This document shows, one piece after another, positions 24,005 to 40,035 of a stretch of 64,000 bases of DNA. Each line of letters starts with the position of its first letter. The stretch's first letter is position 1. A program made the position numbers and the translations under genes. Source of the DNA: Phaeosaccion multiseriatum (taxonomy: Eukaryota > Ochrophyta, other classes). Below the pieces are notes generated by a model. The model was not told where the DNA came from, made no database searches, and saw nothing but the letters and a program-made list of their open reading frames with translations. The stretch covers positions 2,666,001 to 2,730,000 of the forward strand of contig OZ218950.1 of the NCBI GenBank assembly GCA_965112735.1, in the 5' to 3' direction.

Positions 24005-25735
24005 GCAGAGGGGAAAGTTGGGAGGGACGTTTAGCAGGATTTGGTGATACAGCGAGCCATCTGTGTGGTGCTGGTACTGGACGGGGATGAATCTGTCTTC
24101 CTTGTTCCTTCCTTCCTATCGTAGTATGTCATGAATGAGGAAGTTAATAGTCATTACGGTAGTCATTTGAGGGAATCAATCCTTGCTAAAGGAGCTCTCA
24201 AGAGGTTCGGCAGCAGAGCCAAAAGAGTTTTTGGGATGGCAGTGAATGGCAGGACATAACTCCCCTCCCTCTGTTGGGGTACAATGTCAATTGTAGGCCA
24301 AATAAGAGTCGAGCAGTTGGGATGGCAATGAATGGGAGTTTCAGTTTCTTTGACCCCCAACCAATGGCGGCGGCCCCCAAAGACGCGCCCCGCTGACTGA
24401 CTGATTTGTGCGCCATACTGACTGTGCGCCAGAGCGCCTCTACCCTCAAGGTCATCATCGCTCCTCCTCCTCTCTCTCTGCCTTGCCCGTGACGGTGGGG
24501 CGGATGGCCAGTCTAGACTGCCAGTCTAGCCATGTGGCGTATCACTACAATGTACAGTATGTCGATATGGTCGAACTTGTTTCGGGACCGAAGCTACCTG
24601 TAACTGTCACTGAAACTGAAACTGAAACGCCTGTACGAGTAATACTTTGTTGCGGAGGGGGGGAGGAGGACCTCATTTATTACAATAAAGACAAAACTCT
24701 TTATAATATATCACTAATCATCAACACAATTGGAACAGAGAGCGGCCTGCCAGCTACCGCTAAGCGGCCCTCCCTCCCTCTCCCTCCCTCCCTCCCGAGC
24801 CTTAGAAGGTGATTGAAGTGCCGTACTTCTCAAGACCCCTCCGTCATGCCAGGTCGAAGAACCAATGCCCGCAGTTCGCAGTTGGCCTGGCCCTGGCCCC
24901 TCGCCCCCCGTCAGGGACAGCGCAAAAAATTGCTCGTCCGCTTGCGGATAGGCTCCACACCAATCAAGCAGAGGCTGTTTGTTTGGATGCGCAAAGACAC
25001 ACCTCTACCCTCGATGAACCTGTATCACCAACTGCTGACCCTTGACCCTGACCCTGACCCTGTGCCTGGCTCAGCGAAGAACCAACAGCCGGCCGTGCGT
25101 CGCTGCCAGCTGCAAAGCCCGATAACAAAAGACGAAGAACAAAACTCGAGGTGGGAGGAACAAGCCCTTCCTTGTTCGTGCCCTTGCTTTGCTTCGGCCC
25201 AAGGTCACACGTGGGCGCGTGCGTGCGTTGCTAATGTGTATGTTGTCGGGTGTGCGTGGAAAGCTGTCCCACCCGGATACACAAGTACAGCACAGCGCAC
25301 CCACACACTTGTCTCTCTCTCTCTCCACGTCCAGCCCTTGCTGGCGCCCTCTCTCCGCCTATCCCTTCCTTCCTCGGCGGCCGTTGGTGCCTCCCCTCTC
25401 CCCCTTCCCCTCCCTCTCCCTCTCCCTGTCTCTACTGTGCCGCACTGTGCCGCAGCCCATCGACATGGTCGCTCGTGGCCCATATGCCTCCTTCCCTCCT
25501 TCCCTTGTTCCCATCTACAAGCTTCCCTCCTCCCCCTCCTCCTCCTCCTCCTCCTCCTCCTCCTCCTCCTCCTCCTCCTCATCCTCCTCCCCCTCCTCCT
25601 GCTGCTGCTGCTGCTGCTGCCGCTTCTCCTCCTATTCCTCCTCATGCCATTTCCTCCTCGCCCTCCTCGCTCCTCCTCGCTGCTCCTCCTCCCTCCCTCC
25701 CTCCCTCCCTCCCCTCCTCCCCACCCGTCCTTCAT
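24005..25735. other. Convergent intergenic region between WDR17 and the carrier gene
   Basis: Open frames on the plus strand (about 24813-25775) end in CCT repeats and show no recognisable protein. The region contains copies of three dispersed words: GGATGGCAGTGAATGG near 24236, CTGAAACTGAAAC near 24612 and GTATCACCAACTGCTG at 25022. It also holds a TCC/TGC tract at about 25530-25620. Confidence 0.5.
24684..24689 (+). terminator. AATAAA, candidate WDR17 polyadenylation signal
   Basis: AATAAA on the plus strand in an A/T-rich patch 680 nt after the WDR17 stop. This is rather distant, so it may instead be fortuitous. Confidence 0.3.
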
Positions 25736-28034
25736 CTATTTCTCCCCCTCCACGAGCTTTTGCACAACGGCCTGAATGCTCTCGTACGACATGAAGATGA
25801 TGCCCTGACCAGGCACCACTCGGCCAAGGCGTGGCACGATTCCCTTGTAGAAGCCCTGTTGAAACACGAAGCACCAACGAGTGAGGATGGATTACAAAGG
25901 GAGCGATGGAAAAATGGCGCATCACACCACAGGCGAGAGGGGGGGGGGGGAGAAAGAGATGTTTCCTTCTTCCTTCCTTCCTCCCTCCTGTGCTGGGCTA
26001 TGCTGGGCTGTGATGTGCTCCCTCTTGCTTCCTCCTTCCCTTTCCACCAACCAGTCTCCACGCGCACACACATACGCATACATACGTACACATATACGCA
26101 TACATACGTGCACACGCAACACACACAACATACACACACACACGTACCCCGATGCCCTCCTGTGCGAAGACTTGTCTGAAGCAATCAAGGGTACTGCTAT
26201 ACTGTGCCGCTGCCACGCCCTGCATCCGAGTCTTGACCACATCGAAGGGGTTGTTTCCTAACGTGCTCAGGGAGCCTAAGGAGGACGAAGACGAGGTGAG
26301 GAGGGGAGGGGAGGGGAGGGGAGGGGAGGGGAGAGGAGGAGAGGAGTGGGAAGGGGAGAGGAGGGGGGGAGGGGGGAGAGAAGGAAACGAGCCGAAAAGA
26401 ATAGGAAACAAGGTCAGTGTAGTAAAAATAACGGAGGGGGCTGTGGAGTTTGTCCATGGAATAGAACACACACACACGCACGCACACACGCACGCACGCA
26501 CGCACGCACGCACCTGCAGTCATGCCTCCGAGGAGGTTCTCCAGGGGGTTAAGTGTCCTCGTGTCTCCGCCCATGAGTGACTTGTACTTGTTGAAGAACA
26601 TGAAGCGCAGACCCTGCATACAAGGGAGGAGTGCGAGGAGAGAGAGAGAGGGGGGGGAGCGGTCAGCAGGGCATGAGTGAGAGAGCCACACACATTGTTG
26701 TTGAGGAGGGTCAGCCAAGAGTACTATTTTTGGTACTGTAGGCTACTACCCCACCCCTCCCCTCCCCCTCCTGCTCACCCTCTTTGCCCACGCACCTGAT
26801 TGGATCCCTGCTTGGCGATTGTTGCTCCCACCCCCTGATAGAGCCCCCCAGGCCCCTCTGTCTTCAAAATGTGCTTCATTCCGGGCAGGAATGCCATGTT
26901 TGTCTGAAGAGGCGAAGAGAGAGAAAGAGTGAGTGTGTGAGAGAGATATGGAGGGGGGGGGGGATGAGGGTGAGAGACAAGGAGAAGGGAGGGGGATAAT
27001 GGGATATGAGACGTTTTAGCTTCCAAACTCCGTCGCTCACACACAATCCATCTATACGCTCGCCACCCCATCCCAGCCGCAACCCCTTGTAGCACCAACC
27101 GGTCTGACTACCGCCCCCACCCCACCCCCCTCTCACTCACCTCAATGCACTTTGTCTTGACTGTCTCTACGGGTGTAACGGCAATGACTGCTTCCACCAC
27201 CCCGGCTCCGAACCCCGCCAGGAATTGCTTGCCGCTGTTCAGTTTGCCGTCCTTGTCGCGCAAGAGGGACTTAAGGTAGTCATTGACGCCGAATCGGAGA
27301 CCGGCCTTGGGCATGGAACCGATGAGGGTGGGGGCGAGGCCGCGGTAGAGTGATAGGAAGCCTGTCGTCTTGACGGTGTATCTTATGCCGCTGATGACGC
27401 CCGTGTACTGTTTGTATTGTGGGTTGTTTGCATTGGGCGGAGGGAGGGAGGGAGGGAGGGTGGGTTGGTTAGAGGGGAAGCAGAGTGGAGACGAGGAAAA
27501 AAGCCGAATGTGATGGCGGACGGATAAGACAGAGGGGACAGACACAAGGTAGTTCTGGGAGTAGAGGCAGGTCAAGCGGGGCGAATGTTCTGTGCAAGTA
27601 CAGTTTGCGAGGAGGCTTAGCGAGTCTCCAGGACAGAGGCAGAAGAGGCAGGGCAGCGAATATGGAATTGGAAGGTTGTGTCGCTCCGTGAATGCTTTCC
27701 ACTCCAAGTAGTGGAGGAAGAGCAAAGGGGAGTGCGTGTTCAGCCCAAAGAGAGGTGGGCGCGTATCCAAGGCGGCGAGCAAGAAACACCCTCGATGAAT
27801 GGTGAATACTGGTCTAAAAATAACGTGCTTTCGTGTTCGTGTTTTTCGCGTTCGTGACGCTTTTCCTCTCCCCTTTCCAGCCTGACTAACCTTTGGCTTC
27901 TGTCCCTCGGGCAGCTTTCCAGCGAGCTGCAGCTGCGTCTTCATGAACTCCATCGGCCACACGCAGGTGGCCTCGATGGCTCCCGCAATGGTGCCAGAAG
28001 GCACACTGACCATCGGGTTGCTGGATTTGCTCAT
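25736..28034 (-). CDS. SLC25A1: Mitochondrial tricarboxylate (citrate) carrier, SLC25 family, six exons
   Basis: Exons on the minus strand are 28034-27891, 27407-27141, 26903-26796, 26613-26514, 26275-26148 and 25855-25736, giving 288 residues, the normal carrier length. Three solute-carrier repeats are visible with their PxE/D-xxK/R signatures: WPMEFMKTQLQ, TPVETVKTKCIE and NPFDVVKTRMQG. Other family motifs are GFLSLYRGL, GPGGLYQGVGATIAKQGSNQ, LRFMFFNKYKSL and FYKGIVPRLGRV. The QGSNQ stretch and the overall order match citrate/tricarboxylate carriers of the inner mitochondrial membrane, which exchange citrate for malate. Its start lies 360 bp from the start of quinolinate synthase on the other strand. 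Substrate assignment rests on similarity to SLC25A1/CTP and is likely but untested. Confidence 0.9.
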
Positions 28035-28394
28035 CTTCTCCTCGTGCCAATCACCTGCTTTTTCTCTTCAAGGACCGCAATGAGTAAGGGAGCAAGTATG
28101 CTGCGCAGGTGGTTCAGGCTGGTGAGGGATGAGATGTGTGGCGGTGTGGAAAAGGCAGGAGGGGTGGCAGTCCAATAAAAACACCCGGAAACGTCACAAC
28201 CGCAGGAGAGCCTAAAAGTAAAGCTCCAGTTTGATGGCTGATGGTGCCTAGCGCCTTCGGACCGACCCTCTCTCGAACCGATCAATCCCGGCCCAGGCAA
28301 GGCAAGGCCAGGCAGTAAACAGGGCCTTCATTGAGCACAGCAGGAGGAACGTGGTACAAGGAGAATTAGCAGAAGAAGAAGAAGCTGGGCAATC
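28035..28394. promoter_or_regulatory. Bidirectional region between the carrier and quinolinate synthase
   Basis: 360 bp between divergent start codons. No clear TATA box. A GGCAAGGCAAGGCCAGGCA patch lies at about 28294-28315. Confidence 0.4.
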
Positions 28395-33573
<5,179 letters not shown>

Positions 33574-33974
33574 ATAGGTGGGTAGTTAGGTAGTAAGGTA
33601 GTTAGCGATGGATTGAGACGAGGAGGAGGAGGAGGAGGAGGAGGAGGAGGAGGAGGAGGAGGGGGGGGAGAAGGAGGAGGGAGGGGTGGGTGGGTGGATG
33701 ACATGTAGATTTGTGTACGAGTGTGCCGCGGCTGGAAGCAAGAGCCGCGACTCACGACGATCTCGACCCGAGGGGGGTTCGACCCGAGGATGGGGAGGCG
33801 TAACGTGGTTGTCAGTGTTGGGCAAGGAATGGGATGGATGCTCGCCTCATCACTGACAAGGAATGGGATGGATGCTCGCCTCATCACCCCGTGCCTCTCT
33901 CTGATAAAGACGTCCTTATTTAACCGAAGATTTGGACAAGTGGAGGCCCTGAGGCTCTGCCTACGCACTTAGCG

Positions 33975-34024
<50 letters not shown>

Positions 34025-34443
34025 ATTGCTGCTGCTGCTGCTGCATTGCTGCCCCTCTTCACTCTTCGCTTCACACCGCTCCTTCCCTGCCCACCCGTTG
34101 GCTCTGAAGACGTTTGCTGAGAGAGAGAGAGAAGAGAGAGAGGGCCTTTCTCACTAAAAAGTGCACAAGAGAGAGAGAGAGAGAGAGAGAGGGCCTTTCT
34201 CTCTCAGAAGTGTTGGGACCTCCATCCCCTCACGCCTTCGGTCCACCCCACTTCAGCTGCTCCAAGTGGCGCGAAGAGAGGGAGAGAGACTCGCTCACTC
34301 ACTCACTCACTCACTCACTCACTCGCTCACTCACTCACTCACTCTCTGTCTCACTCACTCACTCACTCACTCACTCAATAGAGAGAGAGAGACAGCAATC
34401 ATAAAGGGTGACAAGGCTGTATGCAGCGAGCGAGCAGCCTGCT
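33574..34443. other. Convergent intergenic region with several microsatellites
   Basis: Holds a GGA run at about 33620-33662, a duplicated 37-bp piece containing GGAATGGGATGGATGCTCGC near 33826-33885, a CTG run at 33975-34045, GA runs near 34122-34190 and an ACTC run at about 34290-34378. No gene is supported. Confidence 0.6.
33975..34045 (+). repeat. CTG trinucleotide repeat
   Basis: About 17 uninterrupted CTG/TGC units followed by CATTGCTG interruptions. On the opposite strand it reads CAG. Confidence 0.9.
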
Positions 34444-34996
34444 CTAGCGAATGGCTGCAAGATACTCGTCTTGTGGCAACACTCTGAAACTGCCCACGCT
34501 GTCAAATGCCCACCTCACGGTCAGGAGCTCCAATCGCTGTCCCAGAGCCTTGCGTGCTTCTTTGATACCTCGCGCCTCAGTGGGAGAGAGCACGTCGCCC
34601 ACAATCACAATGAAGCGCTGCTCTTGCTGCTGCAGAGCCGTCATGCTTTCCTGCGACAAGACTTGTTGAGCAGCAGCCAGCGGTGCCAGCGGTACCAGCG
34701 GTGCCCCCCGCTGCCTCTCTGCCAGTCGCTGCTCTTCTTCCAGTAGAATTGTCTCCTCCAGCCTTCGTCTGATGTTGGCCACGTTGAAATATACCTCGGC
34801 TCCACAGGCGGAGAGAAGCCTACGCGCGAGCAACCAACCAACCCACCCACCAGCCAACCAACCGACCGACCAACGAGCCAACCGACCCAACCAACCAACC
34901 ACCCAACCAACCAACCAACCAACCAACCCACCCAGCCCAGCCCAGTGTCCCAGCGGCGTCGACAAAGTTGAAACGCGTTGGCAGCAGAGACGGGGT

Positions 34997-35037
<41 letters not shown>

Positions 35038-38000
35038 GTGTGTGTGTGCGTGTGTGTGTGTGTGTGTGCGTGTGCGTATGCGTGTGTGTGTGCGTGTGCG
35101 TGGCAAGGGAAAGCACATCACGACAGACAAAAAAGAGGTACCGGGGGGATCGTCAGGAGGAGCCCAAGTGTCTATGCTTTCCAACCAAGACAACCCCGCT
35201 CCGTTTGCAGTGACGTCATAGGAGCAGGGCAGCGATGGAGAGGAGAGCAGACAGAGAGAAAAAAACAGTGACAGGGGAAGAGAGCGGCAGAGAGAGAGAG
35301 AGGAGGCCAGCGACGAAGATGAGAGCAGCAAGGTAGAGTTGTACCAGTCAAGTCCCCTCCCCCAACCCACCCCCCTCTCCCCCCTCTCCCCTCTCTCCCC
35401 TCTCTCCCCTCCCTCTCACCTACTGAGGTTTCCCTTGTCAGGCGCCACCTCTCCATCCATCCTCCCCACAATGGCCACAACGACGGCGTGGAACAGGGGT
35501 GGTTTCCGCTGCAGTGTGCTACTGTGGGCCAGGCGAGAGCGGAGCGGGGCGTCTTGGCACGCAGAGGAGACATCGCCTGTGTGAGCAGGGGAGGAAGGGA
35601 GGGAGGGAGGGAGTGAGGTGGGAAGAAGAGCTTTGTCCACTTGATCCTGGCGCATTCGGGCGAGGCAGCGATGCCGGTGAATCCAAGCTCCTCCCTCACC
35701 TTGCAGCTCGAAGGCTCCTTCGTCCACCCGCTTGCCCCCGGCCTGAAGACACCTCTCCACCCACTTGAAGCTCAACACGAAGCACCCGTGCGCTAACCCC
35801 ATGAGGTATTTGAACGTACGACCGCTCACCACCTCTCTCCCATCCCGAGGGTGGGGTTGGCTGCGACAAATCACGTGGGTCATGGACGAGTAGTCGCCGT
35901 CCTGAAGAATGGGCCACCCCATCTTGGCACCCAATTGTCTGACCTTCCTCACCTGCCCTTCGTCGAGTTTGGTGTGCGCGAGCATTATGGGTTTCTCTGC
36001 CGCCGCTGCCGCCGCTTCGCCTCCCTCCTCTCCTCCCACCCCCTCTTCGACCTCCTCCACCTCCTCCGGCTCCTGTTGATGCCCCTGTTGACCACTTCTC
36101 AGAGGGGCGTTCATCCCCTCCCCCTGTGGTGTGTCACCAACCCCATCCTCTCTGCGTGGGCCGCCGCACCTTGGGCGCTTCCTCGCAGAGGGCCGCCGCT
36201 CTGTGGAAGGAGGGCGCAAGGGGTGCTTCTTGCTTACCGAGGAAGAGGAAGAGGAGAAGGAGGAGGCGATGGAGCTGCAAGAAGAAGGGCAGGCGGTAGA
36301 CGCCATCGAAGAGGGAGGGGAGGAGGAGCTCCTTCTCTTGGCCTTCCCGGCAGGCGTTCTGAGATGCATCCCACCCGCACTTGGGCGTCTCTTGTTGGGG
36401 TGGCTGAGCTTGAGGCCTCTTCCTCGACTGCTCCCGTCCGCTGCTGTTGCTCCTCCTCCTCCTCCTCCTCCTTGGACCATCTCCCCACCACCACCGCCCT
36501 CTTCTTCATCGTCCGAAGCAACCACCTCATCCACAAAGCACTCGTCCACCCTCTTCTCCTTACTGCCCTCCACCACATACTTCACGTCGTACGTGTACAG
36601 TGCTGTTGCCTTGCTCGCTTCCCCCGAAGGAGCAGCGGAACTGAGGTGCACGGCAGTCACGCGTGCTCTCCCCCCCAGCTTGTTGATACCCGGCCCTGTG
36701 CGTTTGGCCACATTCACGATATCCCTCACTTTGAATCTCGCCGCTGCTGTATCACCAACTGTTGCTGCTGCTGGTGCTGCTGCTACTGGTGCTGCTGCTA
36801 CCGCACCACCACCCCCGACCTCCTCCGCCGATACCGATGTCTTCTCAAGCGCAAGAATGGTGCACGGCTGTGCTATTGTTGGTGCTCGTGCTTCGAACCC
36901 TACTCCTTCTTCTACCGGTTCTTGCTGCTGCTCTTGCTGCTGCTCTTGCTGCTGCTCTTGCTGCTGCTCTTCCTGCTGCTCTTCTAGCTGCTGAGGTGCT
37001 GCTTCGAGTGCGCACGGCGTAGGAAGGAGGGTGCCGAAAGAGAAAGCATTCTCATGGCCTGCCAATCGCTGTCGCTGTGCTGCGTCTTGTGCGTCCACCG
37101 CAGCGCTCGCCTCCACAGTCGTCGCCACTTTACCTTGCCCGGGCTGGGGGGACACCATTGATGAACTTCCCTCAGCTGCCGGCGAGGTCTTGCCATCAGC
37201 GTGTCCACGTCCCTCTCCTCCTCCTGCCCCTCCTTCACCTCCTCCTTCTCCTCTTCCTTCTCTTTCCTTCTCCTCCCCTTCCCGTTCCTGCTTCTCCATT
37301 TCCTCCTCGCCCATCTCATCCAAGTGCATGTCATTCATGTCATTCCCGCCGTCTTCATGCGTGCTTAACTCTTCCATCATCGACTCAGCGCCACCAAGAG
37401 ACGCCACAGCAGGGGCTGACAGCTCCTCCTCCGTCTGCCCCTCCTCCGCTTGCCCCTCCTCCTCCTGCCTCCCCTGCCTCACCACCTCCCCCTCCTCTTC
37501 CTCCTCCTCCTTCCCCCCCTCCTCATGCTCCTCCACCTTCTCCTCCTCCCCCCTTGCTGGAACACCTTCTCTTGCCACTTTCTCGGAAACCGGCGTGGCG
37601 GTTACTCCTTCTTCTGAAGCGGTAGTCGCTGCGCGTCCCTTGCCTCTTCTCTTTTTCGATGACAGAGCCTCAGACGCCGTCGATTCTCGCACCCTTCTTC
37701 TACTATGGTTGCCCTCCTTCGCTCCTGCCTCCTCCTCCTCCTGCTGCTGCTGCTGCTGTATCACCACCTGCTGCTCCTGGCCCCTCCTCGGTCTCCGACT
37801 ACGCCTTCCATCGCCCTCAGAGGAGTCCACACGGTGGACAAGGAAGCGGGGCTCTATACCCTTCTCCTTGCGCGTCTCTAATACGTACTTTACATCGAAG
37901 AGAGAGGAGCCGTCCGCACATTGGTGCTCCGCCGTCACCTGATGGGGGCGGGGTGAGAGGGTCAGAGAGAGAGAGGGAGGGGGGGGGGGGAGAGGGAGAG

Positions 38001-39549
38001 AGAGACAGAGAGAGAGAGGGAGGGAGGGAGGGGAAGAGAGAGGGGGCGGGGCATGTTGGCCGAAAGGGAGAGGCGCTCGTGACCACGCACGCTAGGATGG
38101 GGGTTGAGCTGAGTGACGTGAGAGTGCAGGGGTGAAGGGTGAAGGGAGGAGGTCAGGCCAGCAAGGGATTACGCGAGACGGTAAGGAGGGGGAAGGGGGG
38201 ACTCTACTCACCCGAGCGGCGCCTCCATAGCGACGGATTCCCGCCAATTCTCGGTCCCTCACCGTCACCTCGGCACCCACAAAGAAGGGGAAGGCATCGT
38301 CCCCTGCTTCCGGCGGCTGGAAATCCTCAGTAGCAAACGCGCCGAACGCCACCGAGCTTCCCTCCCCTCTATCTGCCTCTTCCTTCTCCTCGTCCTCGTC
38401 CTCGTCCTCGTCGTCCTCGTCGTCGTCGTCGTCGTCGTGCTCGTCCTTGTCATGATCCTCTTCGCTCGCCGCGCTCCCCCCACGGCTGCTTCTTCTTGCC
38501 CCGTGTACCCCAGCTTCGCCTCCTCCACCGTCGCTTTCATCTCCACCGCTCCCGCTCTCGTCCAACACTACAACCTCAACCTCGACTGTTTGAGGCTCCT
38601 CGTTGTCCATCCCGCCCCGCCCCCGAACCCTCCCACCTCTCCTTTGACCGCGCCGAGGCTGTGCCTGCCGCGAAGGCGAGGATGAGGATGAGGGCGAGGA
38701 TGAGGACGAAGAGAATGACGTTGGAGATGCTCTTCTCTGTTCCCTGTTTTTCGCTCCTTCTCCTGCTGCCGGTGCTGCTGTATCGCCGGTGGCATCGCCG
38801 GCGGCATCGCCAGCGGCTGTGGCCCTAGTACCACCACCACAGCACACAACCTCGTCGTCATCCCAGTCGATTGCCAAGGGCGATTGCCGCTGCTGGGCCC
38901 GGCCCCTCCGCCCCCTCTTCTTGGACTCCCGCGCCTTGCTCGTGGCCTCCCACTTGCTCGGGCTTGTGTGCTGAGTCATGGGCATGTTCATGGACTCCAG
39001 GCACTCCGTAAAGGCTTCCATCCACTTGCCCAGCCACGTTTTGTCGTTGCCGTCGTCCCGTCCGAGCTGCCTCCTGTTGATCTCCACCCTGCACACTGGA
39101 CATCTGCTGTTGCCCTTGGCAATGACCTCCTCTGCGCAGGCTCGACAGGTGGCATGATTGCACACCAGGGTGACGGGGTTGCTATAAAAGCTGAAGCATA
39201 CGGGGCACTTGAGCTCGTTTCCCACAACATTCAGCGCAGCTTCGTAGTGTTTCAGCATGGCGTCATTGGCAGCGGCGCGGGCACCAGCAGCATCAACTTC
39301 ATGGGAAGCCGCCTCCAAGTGCGCTTGCCACTCCCTCTCTCTTCTCTCCTCTTCCCCTTCTTGCGTATCTTCCCCTCTATCTCGCTCTTCCGTTGGGCCG
39401 CGCCCTCTGTCGTGCTCTCTCTCGCTGCTGCCGCTGCTCCCGCATTCCTCCTCTTCCCCCCTCTTCCCCTCCTCCACGCCTTCCTCCCCTACTTTGCCAC
39501 CGAAACCTCCCCCCGCTTCACTGCCCATGGAGATCCCCGCGTCCTCCAT
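34444..39549 (-). CDS. BRCA1/BARD1-like protein: RING finger, Tudor-like repeats, two C-terminal BRCT domains
   Basis: Exons on the minus strand are 39549-38212, 37938-35700, 35576-35420 and 34819-34444, phase-consistent, giving about 1369 residues (an upstream in-frame Met at 39612 would add 21). A C3HC4 RING lies at residues 115-156 (CPVCFSFYSNPVTLVCNH ... CRACAEE ... CPVCRVEI). Two related Tudor/chromo-like modules follow: one spans the first intron (VGAEVTVRDREL, RRYGGAARV, FDVKYVLETRKEKGIEPRFL). The other reads VRDIVNVAKRTGPGINKLGG and YDVKYVVEGSKEKRVDECFV. The C-terminus has one BRCT (LDEGQVRKVRQLG, MTHVICRS, FVLSFKWVERCL) and a second spanning the last two introns (AVVVAIVGRM, LLSACGAEVYF, LLTVRWAFDSVGSF). 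RING plus tandem BRCT is the BRCA1/BARD1 architecture for ubiquitin-linked DNA double-strand break repair. That role is inferred. The linkers are acidic, Ser- and Gln-rich. Confidence 0.8.
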
Positions 39550-39612
39550 CTCAGAGTAGCAGCAACAGCAATGGGGTATTGGTCCCGTTTTCCCGCCTGC
39601 GTCCGTGTCCAA

Positions 39613-39843
39613 AGATTGTCCAAGAAGCTCGGCTTTTCTTCACACCGCAGCCATATCCTACGTAATTAGACACCGTGGGAATGTTCTTCCGTCCGCTCCC
39701 GGTACAGGCAAGCAAAGGAGAAGAAGATGAAGGAAGGGGAGAGCGCGGGATACAAAATTGGAGAGAGAAAAAAAAGAGTTGATGGCAGTGGATGGTAACT
39801 TCCAATTTCCCATTTCCGTCTTCTCAAAAAAAGGGACAAAAAG
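39613..39843. other. Upstream flank of the RING-BRCT gene
   Basis: No gene is seen. It contains the dispersed word GATGGCAGTGGATGG at 39781-39795. Confidence 0.4.
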
Positions 39844-40035
39844 GCCCACCTTCCTCTCCTTGCTGCTTCGTGACTCGCTCCCAGAGTTCACCGAGCCCTC
39901 TGATAACCTCCCCGCCCATCGTCCCATCCATAATAAAAATAAATTATATGGATGGGACGATGGGCGGGGAGGTTATCAGAGGGCTCGGTGAACTCTGGGA
40001 GCGAGTCACGAAGCAGCAAGGAGAGGAAGGTGGGC
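39844..40035. repeat. Perfect 89-bp inverted repeat with 14-nt A/T spacer
   Basis: The left arm 39844-39932 and right arm 39947-40035 are exact reverse complements, separated by a 14-nt A/T spacer. The arm contains GACGATGGGCGGGGAGG and GCGAGTCACGAAGCAGCAAG. A second pair of the same unit lies at 49277-49465. The right arm is open in frame towards the reverse transcriptase relic to its right. Confidence 0.95.

Noticed and set aside
24813-25775. 320-codon plus-strand frame downstream of WDR17
   Set aside because: It ends in CCT-repeat-encoded Leu/Pro and overlaps the carrier's last exon. No family resemblance or splice context supports it.
34990-35370. Frame with GAGLSWLESIDTWAPPDD upstream of the last RING-BRCT exon
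   Set aside because: No acceptor places it in phase, and direct splicing of exon 35420 to 34819 restores the BRCT motif LSRLLSACGA.
35172-35699. Frame reading REELGFTGIAASPECARIKWTKLFF after the first BRCT
   Set aside because: It looks protein-like, but removing this stretch as an intron (GTGAGG to ACACAG) joins the BRCT halves in phase, so it is most likely intronic.
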